Origin: an uncultured Nocardioidaceae bacterium | GTDB taxonomy: Bacteria; Actinomycetota; Actinomycetes; Propionibacteriales; Nocardioidaceae | Direction: 5' to 3' | DNA length: 64,000 nucleotides | Assembly: GCA_902805845.1 (NCBI GenBank) | Contig: CADCUI010000008.1 | Coordinates: 1 to 64,000 of the forward strand | Shown here: positions 1-10,375 of the stretch, piece by piece | Layout: every line of letters starts with the position of its first letter | How positions within the stretch are numbered: position 1 is the stretch's first letter | Notes under the pieces: generated by a model | Seen by the model: the letters and a program-made list of their open reading frames with translations, nothing else | The model's database searches: none | What the model was told of the DNA's origin: nothing | Program-made: the position numbers and the translations under genes

Positions 1-543
1 CGGCGACTGGGTCCCCGGCGACTGGGTGCCCGGCGACTGGGTGCCGGGCGACTGGGTGCCGGGGACCTCGCTGCCGGGGCTCGTGTCGGCCGGGGCGGGC
101 CCGGGCGCGGCCGCAGGCTGCTGGGGCTGGGTGGCACGAGCCGCAGGTGCCAGCTGCTCGGGGGCAGCCGGAGCCTCGGCCGGGGCGGCGGGCTGGGGGG
201 CGACGCGGGGACCCGGGCGCGGTCCGGTGGCGGCACAGTCACCCACCGTGGCAGTGCTGGTCGTGGCAGCGCCGGCATCGGCGGGAGCCGCTTCGGCGGG
301 AGTCGCTTCGGCGGGCGACACGGACGGTGCGGCGGCCTTCGCGGGGGCCTTCTTGGCGGCCTTCGCCGCCGCCGCGGAGCGGAGCTCGCCACCGTAGGTG
401 TCGTTGAACCGCTTGACTACAGGGGGCTCGACGGTCGACGACGCCGACTTGACGAACTCCCCCATCTCACTGAGCTTGGTCAGGACGACCTTGCTCTCGA
501 CGCCGAGCTCTTTGGCGAGCTCGTGGACTCGGACCTTGGCCAC
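1..543 (-). CDS. infB: Translation initiation factor IF-2, N-terminal part (continues beyond window start)
   Basis: GTG start at 543; [46 protein letters not shown] is the IF-2 N-terminal domain, followed by an Ala/Pro-rich linker; nusA-ylxR-infB order. Confidence 0.93.
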   Translation of the reverse strand, partial: MAKVRVHELAKELGVESKVVLTKLSEMGEFVKSASSTVEPPVVKRFNDTYGGELRSAAAAKAAKKAPAKAAAPSVSPAEATPAEAAPADAGAATTSTATVGDCAATGPRPGPRVAPQPAAPAEAPAAPEQLAPAARATQPQQPAAAPGPAPADTSPGSEVPGTQSPGTQSPGTQSPGTQSP

Positions 544-660
544 GCTTCTCCTTCTGGTCCGAGCCGCCTGTCGGGTCGGACCTCTAGCTGGTGTGCATGC
601 TCATCGGGAAGAACTCATCGAGTGCTCATGAGCTGCTGCTCCATCTTCTGGTCAGTTGGT

Positions 661-993
661 TCAGGGGGTGTCGCTGCTGGTGCCGGGTGGTGCGGGTGCT
701 GCACGGTCGTGCGGCTCCCACTGTCGCACATGCTCCTCCAGCCGGCCGGTGCCCAGTCGTCCCTCGACCCGGAGGGCCCGAGGGAACGCCCGACGACGCA
801 GTGCCAGCTCGAGGCAGTCGGTCGAGAGGTGCAGGTGCGCCCCACGGCCGGGCGCGCGTCCCCTCGGGTCGGGAAGGAGCTCGGGGCCCTCTCCCGAGTC
901 ATCGGCGACGATGCGCAACAGCTCGGTCGTGCTGGCTCGCCTCCGGCACCCCACGCAGGTGCGGACGGGAGGCCTCACCACTGACCTGAACAT
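661..993 (-). CDS. ylxR: YlxR family (DUF448) RNA-binding protein
   Basis: VRTCVGCRRRA motif; located between nusA and infB. Confidence 0.85.
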   Translation of the reverse strand: MFRSVVRPPVRTCVGCRRRASTTELLRIVADDSGEGPELLPDPRGRAPGRGAHLHLSTDCLELALRRRAFPRALRVEGRLGTGRLEEHVRQWEPHDRAAPAPPGTSSDTP

Positions 994-1119
994 TGCTGGG
1001 TCATCGGCTGGGCCATGCGTGGGCGCAGATCCATGAGGGCTGGGAGCGAGCTTCCGTCGTACAGTCTAACCCGCCGGCGCGGATCCGCCGAACGCCGCGA
1101 GTCGGGCACGGCGCTCGAC

Positions 1120-2094
1120 CTAGGGCGCCGGTGCCTCGTCGGAGCGGATGTCGATGCGCCAGCCCGTGAGCCGGGCGGCGAGCCGGGCGTTCTGGCCCTC
1201 CTTGCCGATCGCGAGCGACAGCTGGTAGTCGGGGACCACCACCCGGGCGGACCGGGCGGCGGCGTCGACCACCTCCACCTTGCTCACCCGGGCGGGGGAC
1301 AGCGCGTGGGCCACGAGCTCCGACGGGTCGTCGGACCAGTCGACGATGTCGATCTTCTCGCCGTGCAGCTCGTGCATGACGTTGCGGACCCGCTGCCCCA
1401 TCGGCCCGATGCAGGCGCCTTTCGGGTTGACCCCGGGAGCCTTTGACCGCACCGCGATCTTCGACCGGTGGCCGGCTTCCCGGGCGATCGCGCAGATCTC
1501 CACCGTGCCGTCGGCGATCTCCGGCACCTCGAGGGCGAACAGCTTCTTGACCAGGCTGGGATGACTGCGCGACAGCGTCACCTGCGGACCCCGCATCCCG
1601 CGGCGGACGCTCACCACCAGGCACTTGATCCGTGTGCCGTGCTCGTAGCGCTCACCCGGCACCCGCTCGGCGACCGGCAGCATGGCCTCGAGCCGGCCGA
1701 GGTCGACCAGCACGTCCTGCGGGTCGCGACCCTGCTGGACCACGCCCGACACGATGTCGCCCTCCTTGCCGGAGAACTCCCCGAACTTCAGGTCGTCCTC
1801 GGCGTCGCGCAGCCGCTGGAGGATCACCTGCTTGGCCGTCGTCGCGGCGATCCGCCCGAAGCCCTCGGGGGTGTCGTCGTACTCCCGCAGCACGGCGCCG
1901 TCGGCGTCGGTCTCCGCGGCCATCACCGTGACCCGCCCTGACTTCCGGTCGATCTCGACCCTGGCGTGCGGCTGGGCCCCCGGGGTCTTGTGGTACGCCG
2001 TGAGCAGCGCCTGCTCGAGCGCGTCGATGAGGATCGAGAAGCTGATCTCCTTCTCCCGCTCGAGGGCGCGCAGCAGCGCGAGGTCGATGTCCAT
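1120..2094 (-). CDS. nusA: Transcription termination/antitermination factor NusA
   Basis: [18 protein letters not shown]...; KH-domain text [49 protein letters not shown]. Confidence 0.96.
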   Translation of the reverse strand: MDIDLALLRALEREKEISFSILIDALEQALLTAYHKTPGAQPHARVEIDRKSGRVTVMAAETDADGAVLREYDDTPEGFGRIAATTAKQVILQRLRDAEDDLKFGEFSGKEGDIVSGVVQQGRDPQDVLVDLGRLEAMLPVAERVPGERYEHGTRIKCLVVSVRRGMRGPQVTLSRSHPSLVKKLFALEVPEIADGTVEICAIAREAGHRSKIAVRSKAPGVNPKGACIGPMGQRVRNVMHELHGEKIDIVDWSDDPSELVAHALSPARVSKVEVVDAAARSARVVVPDYQLSLAIGKEGQNARLAARLTGWRIDIRSDEAPAP

Positions 2095-2097
2095 GGG

Positions 2098-2601
2098 TCA
2101 GCCCTCCTCCGCCCCGGTCGCCCCGGGCTCTTCGGTGTCGCGCGGACGGTTGAACTCGATCTGGATGCGCGCGGTGGCCACGTCGTCGAGACCGACGGTC
2201 TGCTGGGCACCGTCGACCTCCAGTGTCGCGTGCGCCTCGTCGGCGGAGACGATCCGGCCGACGCTCGTGCGGCCGTCACGGGTGGCCACCTTGACCAGCC
2301 GGCCGCCGTTGCGGCGCCAGTGCCGCGGCAGCGTCAGCGGACGGTCGACACCCGGCGAGGTGACCTCGAGGGTGTACGGCTGCTCGCCCATGGTGTCCGA
2401 GGCGTCGAGGAAGCGCGAGACCTCCTTCGTCGCCTCCGCGACGTCGTCCATCGTGACCCCGCCGTCCTTGTCGACCGCGATGCGCAGGATCCGCCGACGC
2501 CCGGCGGGGGTCACCTCGACCGCCTCGAGGTCGAGCCCCATCTGGAGCAGGTGGGGGGTCAGCTCCGACACGAGACGCTCCCGGGTCTGGTCGATCGCCA
2601 C
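2098..2601 (-). CDS. rimP: Ribosome maturation factor RimP
   Basis: GTG start at 2601 after AGGAGGTG; LEAVEVTPAGRRRILRIAVDKDGGVTMDD...YTLEVTSPGVDRPL. Confidence 0.92.
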   Translation of the reverse strand: MAIDQTRERLVSELTPHLLQMGLDLEAVEVTPAGRRRILRIAVDKDGGVTMDDVAEATKEVSRFLDASDTMGEQPYTLEVTSPGVDRPLTLPRHWRRNGGRLVKVATRDGRTSVGRIVSADEAHATLEVDGAQQTVGLDDVATARIQIEFNRPRDTEEPGATGAEEG

Positions 2602-2751
2602 GGAATCACCTCCTGCTCTGCTGTTGTGTGCACCGCCTGGTGACATGCCTCAGCCGGCGCTGTCAGGACACTAGCGGACACCGCCCCCCACGACCCGCAC
2701 AAGGACGCGACGTCCGAGGTCCGGCTCCGCCGCTCTCGCTACCCTTCGCCG

Positions 2752-3357
2752 GTGAGCGTTGCCAGTCCTGCGTACGACGGCGGGAGCCAGGGACGCGAGC
2801 CCCTGCTGCTGAGCCGGCGCGGGCTGGCGTCGGCCGGGTCGGCCGCGGCCGTCCTGCTGGCCACCGGATGCACCGGACCTGGCCGGGAGCCGACCGAGCT
2901 GCCGGCGAGACCCGCCGACCCGGACGAGCGGCTGGTCACCGAGGCCCTCGCTGCCGAGCGTGGCCTGGTCGGGATGCTGGAGGCGACCGGACGGCGGCAT
3001 ACCGGGCTGCGGTCCGGGCTCCGCGAACCGCTGCGCATCCACCGCTCGCACGTGAGGCTGCTCGCCGGCGCGTCCGACGGCTCCGGTCGGCCGGACCAGT
3101 CGCCGTCCGGGTCGGGACCGCCCTCTTCGCCGCGGGTGCGCACTCAGCGCGTCCCGGCGCAGGAGGCGGCCGCGGTGGCGGCTCTGGTCCGGGCCGAGGG
3201 CAGGCTTCGGGACCGCCACGTCGAGACCGCGCTGAGGGCCGACAGCGGCGTCCTCGCCCGGCTGCTGGCCGGCCTGGCGGCCGCGGCCGCCCAGCAGGAG
3301 GTGCTCGTCCCGCGCGTCGGCGCGCCCGTCGTACCGGCCGCGGACCGGCCGTCATGA
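2752..3357 (+). CDS. Tat-type lipoprotein, ferritin-like domain family
   Basis: SRRGLAS twin-arginine motif followed by LLATGC lipobox; overlaps the start of the next ferritin-like gene. Confidence 0.65.
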   Translation: MSVASPAYDGGSQGREPLLLSRRGLASAGSAAAVLLATGCTGPGREPTELPARPADPDERLVTEALAAERGLVGMLEATGRRHTGLRSGLREPLRIHRSHVRLLAGASDGSGRPDQSPSGSGPPSSPRVRTQRVPAQEAAAVAALVRAEGRLRDRHVETALRADSGVLARLLAGLAAAAAQQEVLVPRVGAPVVPAADRPS

Positions 3358-3779
3358 CCCCGATGCGGGCGCTGCAGGAGACCCTCGCGGCGGAGCACGC
3401 CGCGGTGTACGTCTACGCGCTGCTCGGCGGTCGGCTGTCGGCATCGGAGCACCCCGGACCCGCCATCCTGCTGCGGGACGCCTACGACGCCCACCTCGAG
3501 CGTCGTGACCGGCTCCGCGGCGTCATCGCAGGGCTGGGCGACACACCGGAGCCCGCCGCACCGGCGTACCGGGTGGACGCCGAGGACCGCTCGCCGGCCT
3601 CCCTCTTGCGGATCGGGCGGCTGACCGAGGAACGGTGCGCGGCGGTGTACGCCCAGCTGGTGGCGGCGTCGACCGGCTCCCGGCGCCGGTGGGCGATCGA
3701 GGCGCTCTCCGACTCCGCGGTACGCGCGCTCGGGCTCGGCGCCCCCGCAGCCGCCTACCCGGGGCTGCCGGAGCTGTGA
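3354..3779 (+). CDS. DUF4439/ferritin-like domain protein
   Basis: ALQETLAAEHAAVYVYALLGGRLS... helical ferritin-like pattern; ATGA overlap with upstream gene. Confidence 0.7.
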   Translation: MTPMRALQETLAAEHAAVYVYALLGGRLSASEHPGPAILLRDAYDAHLERRDRLRGVIAGLGDTPEPAAPAYRVDAEDRSPASLLRIGRLTEERCAAVYAQLVAASTGSRRRWAIEALSDSAVRALGLGAPAAAYPGLPEL

Positions 3780-3786
3780 GGTGTCC

Positions 3787-3833
3787 CTGTCGTCGGGGGC
3801 TGTTGTCGGGCTGTCGTCGGGGCTGTCGTCGGG
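3787..3833. repeat. About 12-bp tandem repeat x4 (CTGTCGTCGGGG-like) between convergent genes
   Basis: CTGTCGTCGGGG GCTGTTGTCGGG CTGTCGTCGGG GCTGTCGTCGGG. Confidence 0.8.
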
Positions 3834-3838
3834 CTGGC

Positions 3839-4562
3839 TCAGTGCCAGGCAGTGACGACGTCGTAGACCTCCGACAGCCGGTGCACCACCGCATCCGGCT
3901 CCCCGACGCTGTGGCCGCGCTGCTCGACGGGGATGTCGGAGTGCGGCACGTGGATGGTCCGCATGCCGACCTGCGCCGCACCCCAGACGTCGTCGAAGAG
4001 CCGGTCGCCCACGAAGACGCACCTCCGCGGGTCGCCGGCCCCCACCGCGGCTACCGCGGCGAGGAACGCCTCCGGTGCCGGCTTCGTCCAGGGCACCTCG
4101 CTGGTGTAGACGGCGGCGTCGATGAGGTCGAGGACGCCGTCGCGGGCGAAGAACTCCTCGTGCCAGGCGCGGGGCCAGATGGTGTTCGACAGCACGCCGA
4201 CGCGCACGCCGTCGGCGCGGAGCCGGGCGAAGAGCTCCGGGACGTCGGGGTCGGTGAGGCTGTGCGGCTCCCAGAAGTCGCGGTACGCCGTCAGCAGCGA
4301 CTCGTCGTGCCGCAGGCCGGCGTGGGCGAACACGTCGGCGATCGTGGCACTGGTGTGGTGGGCGGTCGATCTGCCCCAGACCGCCTGGTGCGCGGCCTGC
4401 AGGTCGAGGTGGGCCTCGGGGTGGGCGTCGACGGCGGCCCGCACCAGGGCCCGCGCCTCCGCCTGGAAGTCGACGGCGTGCCACGGGGTGAGCGTCCCTC
4501 CCCAGTCGAACACGACCGCCTCCACGGGCAAGTCCGGTCTGGGCAGGTCCGGGCCGGGCATG
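3839..4562 (-). CDS. HAD-superfamily hydrolase
   Basis: VVFDWGGTLT, VLSNT, KPAPEAFLAAVAAVG, FVGDRLFDD motifs; start near MPGPDLPRPDL. Confidence 0.8.
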
Positions 4563-4583
4563 CGGAGGTCGCGCACTGACGCG

Positions 4584-6419
4584 TCAGGCACCGCGGACCA
4601 GCCGTGCGACGTGATCGGCTGCCGAGGCCACCGCGACGTCCTCCCGGTCACCGGTCGCCCGGTCCTTGACCTCGACCACACCGTCCGCGAGCCCCTTGCC
4701 GACCACGACGATGGTGGGGATGCCGACCAGCTCGGCGTCCTTGAACTTGACTCCGGGTGAGACCTTCTGCCGGTCGTCGAGAAGTACCTCGATGCCCCGC
4801 GCGGCCAGCTCCCCCGCCAGCGACTCCGCAGTATCGAACACCGCCTGGTCCTTGCCGGTGGCGACCAGGTGCACGCCGGCGGGTGCGATCTCGCGCGGCC
4901 AGACCAGTCCCAGCTCGTCGTGGTTGCTCTCGGCGATCGCCGCCACCGCCCGGGTCACCCCGATCCCGTATGAGCCCATCGTGACGGTCACCAGCTTGCC
5001 GTTCTCGTCCAGCACCCGCAGGTCGAGAGCCTCGGCGAACCAGCGACCCAGCTGGAAGATGTGGCCCATCTCGATGCCACGGGCGGTCTCGAGGACGCCC
5101 TCCGCGCAGTTGGGACAGGCGTCTCCGTCGCGTACGTCGGCGGCCTCGACCGTGCCGTCCGGCGTGAAGTCCCGGCCGACCACCAGGTCGAGGACGTGGG
5201 AGCCCTTGGTGTCGGCGCCGGTGACCCAGCGGGTCCCCTCGGAGACGCGCGGGTCCACGAGGTAGCGGATCTTCGACCCTCTCCGCTCGCCGAGCACGCC
5301 CGGACCGATGTAACCCCTGACCAGGACCGGGTGCTGCGCGAGGTCGGCCTCGGACATCGGCTCGACCTCGATCGGTTCCAGCTGACCCTCGAGCCGCTTG
5401 GCGTCGACGTCGCGGTCCCCGGGCAGCCCGATCGCCAACGGTTCCCGGCGCCCGTCGGGATGCTTGAGCATCACCAGCACGTTCTTGAGCGTGTCACCGG
5501 CCGACCAGGGACGGTCCTTGCGCGGGAACGTCTCGTTCAGGTGGTCGACGAGTGTCTCGATCGTGGGCGTGTCCGGAGTCGCCTCGGCATGGGCGGGGGG
5601 TAAATCGTCGTACGGCACCGGCGCCGGCACGCGCACCGCCACCGCCTCCACGTTGGCGGCGTAGTCGCAGCTCGTGCAGCGGACGTAGGTGTCCTCTCCG
5701 ACCTCGGCCTTGGCGAGGAACTCCTCCGACCTGGACCCGCCCATCGCACCGCTCGTGGCCTTGACGATCACGTAGTCGAAGCCGAGCCGGTCGAAGGTCT
5801 TGACGTACGCCGCGCGGTGGGCTGCGTACGACCGGTCGAGGCCCTCGTCGCTGACGTCGAAGGAGTACGAGTCCTTCATGACGAACTCGCGGCCACGCAG
5901 CACGCCGGCGCGCGGTCGCGCCTCGTCGCGGTACTTGGTCTGGATCTGGTAGAGCCACACCGGCAGGTCCTTGTACGACGAGTACAGGTCCTTCACCGCG
6001 AGCGTGAACATCTCCTCGTGCGTCGGTCCGAGGAGGTAGTCGGCGCCCTTGCGGTCCTGGACCCGGAAGATGCCGTTGCCGTACGTCGTCCACCGGTTGC
6101 TGGCCTCGTACGGTTCCCGTGGCAGCAGCGCCGGGAAGGACAGCTCCTGGGCGCCGATGGCGTCCATCTCCTCCCGGATGATCGACTCGACGTTGCGCAG
6201 CACCCGCAGTCCCAGTGGCAACCACGTGTAGATGCCAGGCGCGGCGCGGCGGACGTAGCCGGCCCGCACCAGCAGCCGGTGACTCGGCACCTCGGCGTCG
6301 GCCGGGTCCTCGCGCAGGGTGCGCAGGAACAGCGTCGACATCCGCAGGATCCGGGGGTTCGTCCGAGAGACCCGGGGGTTCGTCGATGGGACCCGGGCGC
6401 TGGTCGGGGGCGTGGACAT
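4584..6419 (-). CDS. proS: Prolyl-tRNA synthetase (alternative in-frame start at 6341)
   Basis: [48 protein letters not shown]... class II aaRS ProRS with editing domain. Confidence 0.96.
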   Translation of the reverse strand: MSTPPTSARVPSTNPRVSRTNPRILRMSTLFLRTLREDPADAEVPSHRLLVRAGYVRRAAPGIYTWLPLGLRVLRNVESIIREEMDAIGAQELSFPALLPREPYEASNRWTTYGNGIFRVQDRKGADYLLGPTHEEMFTLAVKDLYSSYKDLPVWLYQIQTKYRDEARPRAGVLRGREFVMKDSYSFDVSDEGLDRSYAAHRAAYVKTFDRLGFDYVIVKATSGAMGGSRSEEFLAKAEVGEDTYVRCTSCDYAANVEAVAVRVPAPVPYDDLPPAHAEATPDTPTIETLVDHLNETFPRKDRPWSAGDTLKNVLVMLKHPDGRREPLAIGLPGDRDVDAKRLEGQLEPIEVEPMSEADLAQHPVLVRGYIGPGVLGERRGSKIRYLVDPRVSEGTRWVTGADTKGSHVLDLVVGRDFTPDGTVEAADVRDGDACPNCAEGVLETARGIEMGHIFQLGRWFAEALDLRVLDENGKLVTVTMGSYGIGVTRAVAAIAESNHDELGLVWPREIAPAGVHLVATGKDQAVFDTAESLAGELAARGIEVLLDDRQKVSPGVKFKDAELVGIPTIVVVGKGLADGVVEVKDRATGDREDVAVASAADHVARLVRGA

Positions 6420-6465
6420 GGCGGCAAGGCTACTCAGGGCCCTGCTCCGTCACCGACCCCTTTCC

Positions 6466-6509
6466 GCCGACCCGCCCTCCATGTCTGCCCGACCCGCCCT
6501 TCATGTGGC
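6466..6509 (+). repeat. Dispersed 22-bp element, two tandem copies
   Basis: gccgacccgccctccatgtctg | cccgacccgcccttcatgtggc. Confidence 0.8.
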
Positions 6510-6525
6510 GCGTCACTGGTGCGGG

Positions 6526-6897
6526 TCAGCCGCGAGCCGCCTTCAGCGCCGTCCGGATCATCGGCACCTGCAGCGGCAGCCGACCGAACGCGAGGGCCTT
6601 CAACCTGCGGCTGCGGCCGCGCGCCGCGTCACCGGCCATCTTCAGGTTGCCGGGGAAGACCGCAAGCAGCACGGCCGCGCTGACCCAGCCCGCCGTACGC
6701 CGTGTCGCAGGGGTCACCAACCCGGCAGCACACAGCAGCTCCATCACGCCGGACCAGATGATGACCTCCCGGTGCGCGGGAACCCACACAGGCATGAGCG
6801 GCTCGAACACCCGCGGCTTCACCAGGTGCGTGACCCCCGAGATGGCGAAGATGCCGGCCAGGAGAGCCACGTCGTTCGTCGGCCGAAGGTCGGGCAT
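6526..6897 (-). CDS. DoxX family membrane protein
   Basis: VALLAGIFAISGVTHLVKPRVFEPLMPVWVPAHREVIIWSGVMELLCAAGLVTP. Confidence 0.75.
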   Translation of the reverse strand: MPDLRPTNDVALLAGIFAISGVTHLVKPRVFEPLMPVWVPAHREVIIWSGVMELLCAAGLVTPATRRTAGWVSAAVLLAVFPGNLKMAGDAARGRSRRLKALAFGRLPLQVPMIRTALKAARG

Positions 6898-6934
6898 AGG
6901 CGCAGGCTATGGCACCGCGCCGCGCCCGCGTCCT

Positions 6935-6990
6935 GGGCGGGTCGGCCAGACATCGAGGGCGGGTCGGCCAGACATCGAGGGCGGGTCGGC
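6935..6990 (-). repeat. Dispersed 22-bp element, 2.5 tandem copies
   Basis: gggcgggtcggccagacatcga x2 + gggcgggtcggc. Confidence 0.9.
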
Positions 6991-6997
6991 AGAGGGT

Positions 6998-7843
6998 TCA
7001 GAACATGATGGTGGTGAACGACGCGGTCTGACGGAAACCGACGTGCTCGTAGACCCGGCGGGCGCTGTGGTTGTGCTCGTTGACGTAGAGCGAGATCACC
7101 GGCGCGATGTGTCGCCTCGCCAGGTCGACGACCGCGGCCATGCCGGCGGTGCCGATCCCCTCGCCCCGCCGGTCGGGAGCGACGTAGACCCCCTGCACCT
7201 GGCAGGCGTACGGCGAGGCCGCGGCCACCTCTGCCTTGAAGAGCACCCGGCCGTCCTCGATGCGGGCGAACGACCATCCCCGTGACACCAGCTGCACGAC
7301 GCGGGCCCGGTAGAGGGCCGCGCCCCCGTGGGACTCCGGCGAGACACCGACCTCCTCGGTGTACATCGCCACGCACGCCGGATAGAGCACGTCGACCTCG
7401 CCCGGCGTGCACTGGTGCACCATCGGGTCGGGCGCGACCGCCGGCGGACCGCTGATCTCGAGGTGCGGCTGGTTGCGGCGGATGTCGCGCGGTGCCGGCC
7501 ATGCGTGGCGGAGCCTCGACCACATGGCCTCCACGTCGGAGGCCTGCCCCAGCAGCGTGGAACAGCGCCGCCCCTGCGACGCGGCCCGGGCGGCGAAATG
7601 CTCCAGCGCCCGCTCGGTCGCCATGGCAGGCACGAGGTTGGCCGCGGAGTGGCAGACGGACAGCAGCTCGCCGTCCTCGTAGTAGCCCCAGACCTCGCCG
7701 TTCAGCCAGCGCGGCTGCAGCCGCGTCGTCCGGGCGCGGTGGTCGACCACCACGTTGACCACCGGGTCACGAGCCAGCAGTGTGAGCGCCTGGTCCAGGT
7801 CCGCCGGACCGAGGACTCGAAGGGAGCGCTGCGTGCGGAGCAC
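6998..7843 (-). CDS. GNAT family N-acetyltransferase with N-terminal DUF4081-like domain
   Basis: C-terminal VQGVYVAPDRRGEGIGTAGMAAVVDLARR...VSLYVNEHNHSARRVYEHVGF. Confidence 0.85.
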   Translation of the reverse strand: MLRTQRSLRVLGPADLDQALTLLARDPVVNVVVDHRARTTRLQPRWLNGEVWGYYEDGELLSVCHSAANLVPAMATERALEHFAARAASQGRRCSTLLGQASDVEAMWSRLRHAWPAPRDIRRNQPHLEISGPPAVAPDPMVHQCTPGEVDVLYPACVAMYTEEVGVSPESHGGAALYRARVVQLVSRGWSFARIEDGRVLFKAEVAAASPYACQVQGVYVAPDRRGEGIGTAGMAAVVDLARRHIAPVISLYVNEHNHSARRVYEHVGFRQTASFTTIMF

Positions 7844-7869
7844 GAGGGAAGCCTACGCAGGTCGGGAGG

Positions 7870-9021
7870 TCAGCTCACGGTGACCGTCGACGAGGCGCCG
7901 TCCACGGGCTCCATGCCCTCGGCGATCCGCATGGCCTCCTCGATCAGGGTCTCCACGATCTGCGACTCCGGCACGGTCTTCACGACCTCGCCCTTGACGA
8001 AGATCTGCCCCTTGCCGTTGCCGGAGGCGACGCCGAGGTCGGCCTCCCGCGCCTCCCCCGGTCCGTTCACCACGCAGCCCATGACCGCGACCCGCAGCGG
8101 CACCTCGAGCCCGTCGAGCCCGGCGGTGACCTCCTCGGCGAGCTTGTAGACGTCGACCTGGGCGCGGCCGCACGAAGGGCAGGAGACGATCTCGAGCCGA
8201 CGGGGGCGCAGGTTGAGCGACTCGAGGATCTGCAGCCCGACCTTGACCTCCTCCACCGGCGGCGCCGAGAGCGAGACCCGGATCGTGTCGCCGATCCCCT
8301 TCGACAGCAGGGCACCGAAGGCGACGGCCGACTTGATCGTGCCCTGGAACGCCGGTCCGGCCTCGGTCACGCCGAGGTGCAGCGGCCAGTCGCCGGCCTC
8401 GGCGAGCATCTCGTAGGCACGCACCATGACCACCGGGTCGTTGTGCTTGACCGAGATCTTGAAGTCGTGGAAGCCGTGCTCCTCGAACAGCCCGGCCTCC
8501 CACTTCGCCGACTCCGCGAGCGCCTCGGGGGTCGCCTTGCCGTACTTCTGCAGCAGCCTGGGGTCCAGCGACCCGGCGTTGACGCCGATCCTGATCGAGG
8601 TGCCGTGGTCCTTGGCGGCGCGGGCGATCTCCTTGACCTGGTCGTCGAACTTCTTGATGTTGCCCGGGTTGACCCGCACCGCGGCGCAGCCGGCCTCGAT
8701 CGCGGCGAAGACGTAGCGGGGCTGGAAGTGGATGTCGGCGATCACCGGGATCTGCGAGTGCCGCGCGATCTCGGGCAGCGCGTCGGCGTCGTCCTGGCTC
8801 GGGCAGGCCACCCGCACGATGTCGCAGCCGGCCGCGGTCAGCTCCGCAATCTGCTGCAGGGTGGTGTTCACGTCAGCCGTCAGCGTCGTGGTCATCGACT
8901 GGACCGAGATCGGGGCGTCGCCGCCGACGAGCACCTTGCCCACCCGGATCTGCCGGCTCCGGCGCCGGGGGGCGAGCACGGGCGGCGGCGCGGCGGGCAT
9001 GCCGAGGGCGACCGAGGTCAT
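7870..9021 (-). CDS. ispG: 4-hydroxy-3-methylbut-2-en-1-yl diphosphate synthase
   Basis: [24 protein letters not shown]-type N-terminus; [33 protein letters not shown]. Confidence 0.95.
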   Translation of the reverse strand: MTSVALGMPAAPPPVLAPRRRSRQIRVGKVLVGGDAPISVQSMTTTLTADVNTTLQQIAELTAAGCDIVRVACPSQDDADALPEIARHSQIPVIADIHFQPRYVFAAIEAGCAAVRVNPGNIKKFDDQVKEIARAAKDHGTSIRIGVNAGSLDPRLLQKYGKATPEALAESAKWEAGLFEEHGFHDFKISVKHNDPVVMVRAYEMLAEAGDWPLHLGVTEAGPAFQGTIKSAVAFGALLSKGIGDTIRVSLSAPPVEEVKVGLQILESLNLRPRRLEIVSCPSCGRAQVDVYKLAEEVTAGLDGLEVPLRVAVMGCVVNGPGEAREADLGVASGNGKGQIFVKGEVVKTVPESQIVETLIEEAMRIAEGMEPVDGASSTVTVS

Positions 9022-9079
9022 GGGAGGTCCTTTCTGGCGGGCGGCGGCAGGAGGTACGCCGGCGCGCCCACGAACGAGG

Positions 9080-10375
9080 CTAGCTGAGCTGGACAGGGGC
9101 GACGATGTCGCCGGCGATGAGCACGAAGCTCATCACCAGGAGGACCCCCGCCATCACGTAGGCGACCGGCAGCAGCTTGGCGACGTCGACGAACCCGGGG
9201 TCGGGTCGATGCAGCACGCGCGCCACCCCCCGGCGCGCTCCTTCGTAGAGCGCACCGGCGATGTGGCCGCCGTCGAGGGGCAGCAGGGGGATGAAGTTGA
9301 ACATGCCCACGAAGAGGTTGAGTCCGGCGAGCAGCCCGACCAGGAACACCACCCGGGACGAGACCGGGCTCTCCACGTCGGAGGTGACCTCGCCGGCCAC
9401 GCGGCCGGCGCCGACGACGCTCACGGGGCTGTCCAGCGCCCGCTCCTCGACCCCGACGACAGCCTTGGCGACCCCCCACACCTTCACCGGCAGGGTGGCA
9501 AGGGCCTGGACGGTCTCCCAGGTCATGAGCCGCATCCGGTCGACGGTGTAGAGCAGGCCGTGGGTACGCCGTTGCACGGTGCTCTCGACGCCGAGGAACC
9601 CCGCCTCCAGGAACTCGTCGTTCTCCTCGAGCGACTGCACCGACTTCACGGTGGTGCTGGTGGTCGTGGTGCGCTGCTCGCCGTCCCGGACGTAGCCGAT
9701 GACGGCGCGGCCGTCCTCGTTGCCGCGGATCAGGGTGACCAGCTGTTCCCAGTCCTCGATCGCGACGCCGTTGAAGGACACCAGCCGGTCACCGGGCCGC
9801 AGCCCGGCCTGGGCCGACGGGGAGACCGGGTCGGCTCCGGTGCAGTCGCGGTCGCCCTCCTCGGCCGGCACCACGCAGCGGCTCACCACGCCGACGGTCG
9901 TGGTCGGCTCGTAGGTGCCGTGCAGCCCGAACAGCCCCGCGAAGAGCACGAAGGCGATGAGCAGGTTGACCGTCGGACCCCCCGCCATGACGATCGTCTT
10001 CTTCCACCACGGGAGCTTGTAGAACAGCCGGCCCTCGTCGCCGGGCTTGACGTGCTGCTGCTCCGCGGCGCGGGCGTCGGACACCAGCTGGGTGAACAAC
10101 CCGGTGTTGCTGCTGCGCGGCTGCTCGCCGGGATGCGCCGGTGGCAGCATTCCGACCAGCTTGACGTAGCCGCCGAGCGGGATCGCCTTGACGCCGTACT
10201 CCGTCTCACCGCGGCGCGACGACCACAGCGTGCGGCCGAAGCCGACGAAGTACTGCGTCACCTTCACGCCGAACTTCTTCGCCGGGTAGAGGTGCCCGAG
10301 CTCGTGCAGCCCGATGGACACCGCGACCCCGACCGCGAAGACGACCACGCCGAGGGCGTAGAGCACGGCGGTCAT
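9080..10375 (-). CDS. rseP: Site-2 protease family M50 membrane metalloprotease with PDZ
   Basis: [34 protein letters not shown]-like [39 protein letters not shown]. Confidence 0.9.
   Translation of the reverse strand: MTAVLYALGVVVFAVGVAVSIGLHELGHLYPAKKFGVKVTQYFVGFGRTLWSSRRGETEYGVKAIPLGGYVKLVGMLPPAHPGEQPRSSNTGLFTQLVSDARAAEQQHVKPGDEGRLFYKLPWWKKTIVMAGGPTVNLLIAFVLFAGLFGLHGTYEPTTTVGVVSRCVVPAEEGDRDCTGADPVSPSAQAGLRPGDRLVSFNGVAIEDWEQLVTLIRGNEDGRAVIGYVRDGEQRTTTTSTTVKSVQSLEENDEFLEAGFLGVESTVQRRTHGLLYTVDRMRLMTWETVQALATLPVKVWGVAKAVVGVEERALDSPVSVVGAGRVAGEVTSDVESPVSSRVVFLVGLLAGLNLFVGMFNFIPLLPLDGGHIAGALYEGARRGVARVLHRPDPGFVDVAKLLPVAYVMAGVLLVMSFVLIAGDIVAPVQLS

Noticed and set aside
2588-2604. CCACGGAATCAC at the rimP start matches the proposed Lrp motif
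   Set aside because: It is the reverse of the rimP ribosome-binding site plus GTG start (GAGGTGATTCCGTGG), so coding/RBS constraint explains it. It does show that the 12-mer can occur by chance and that genome-wide statistics are needed.
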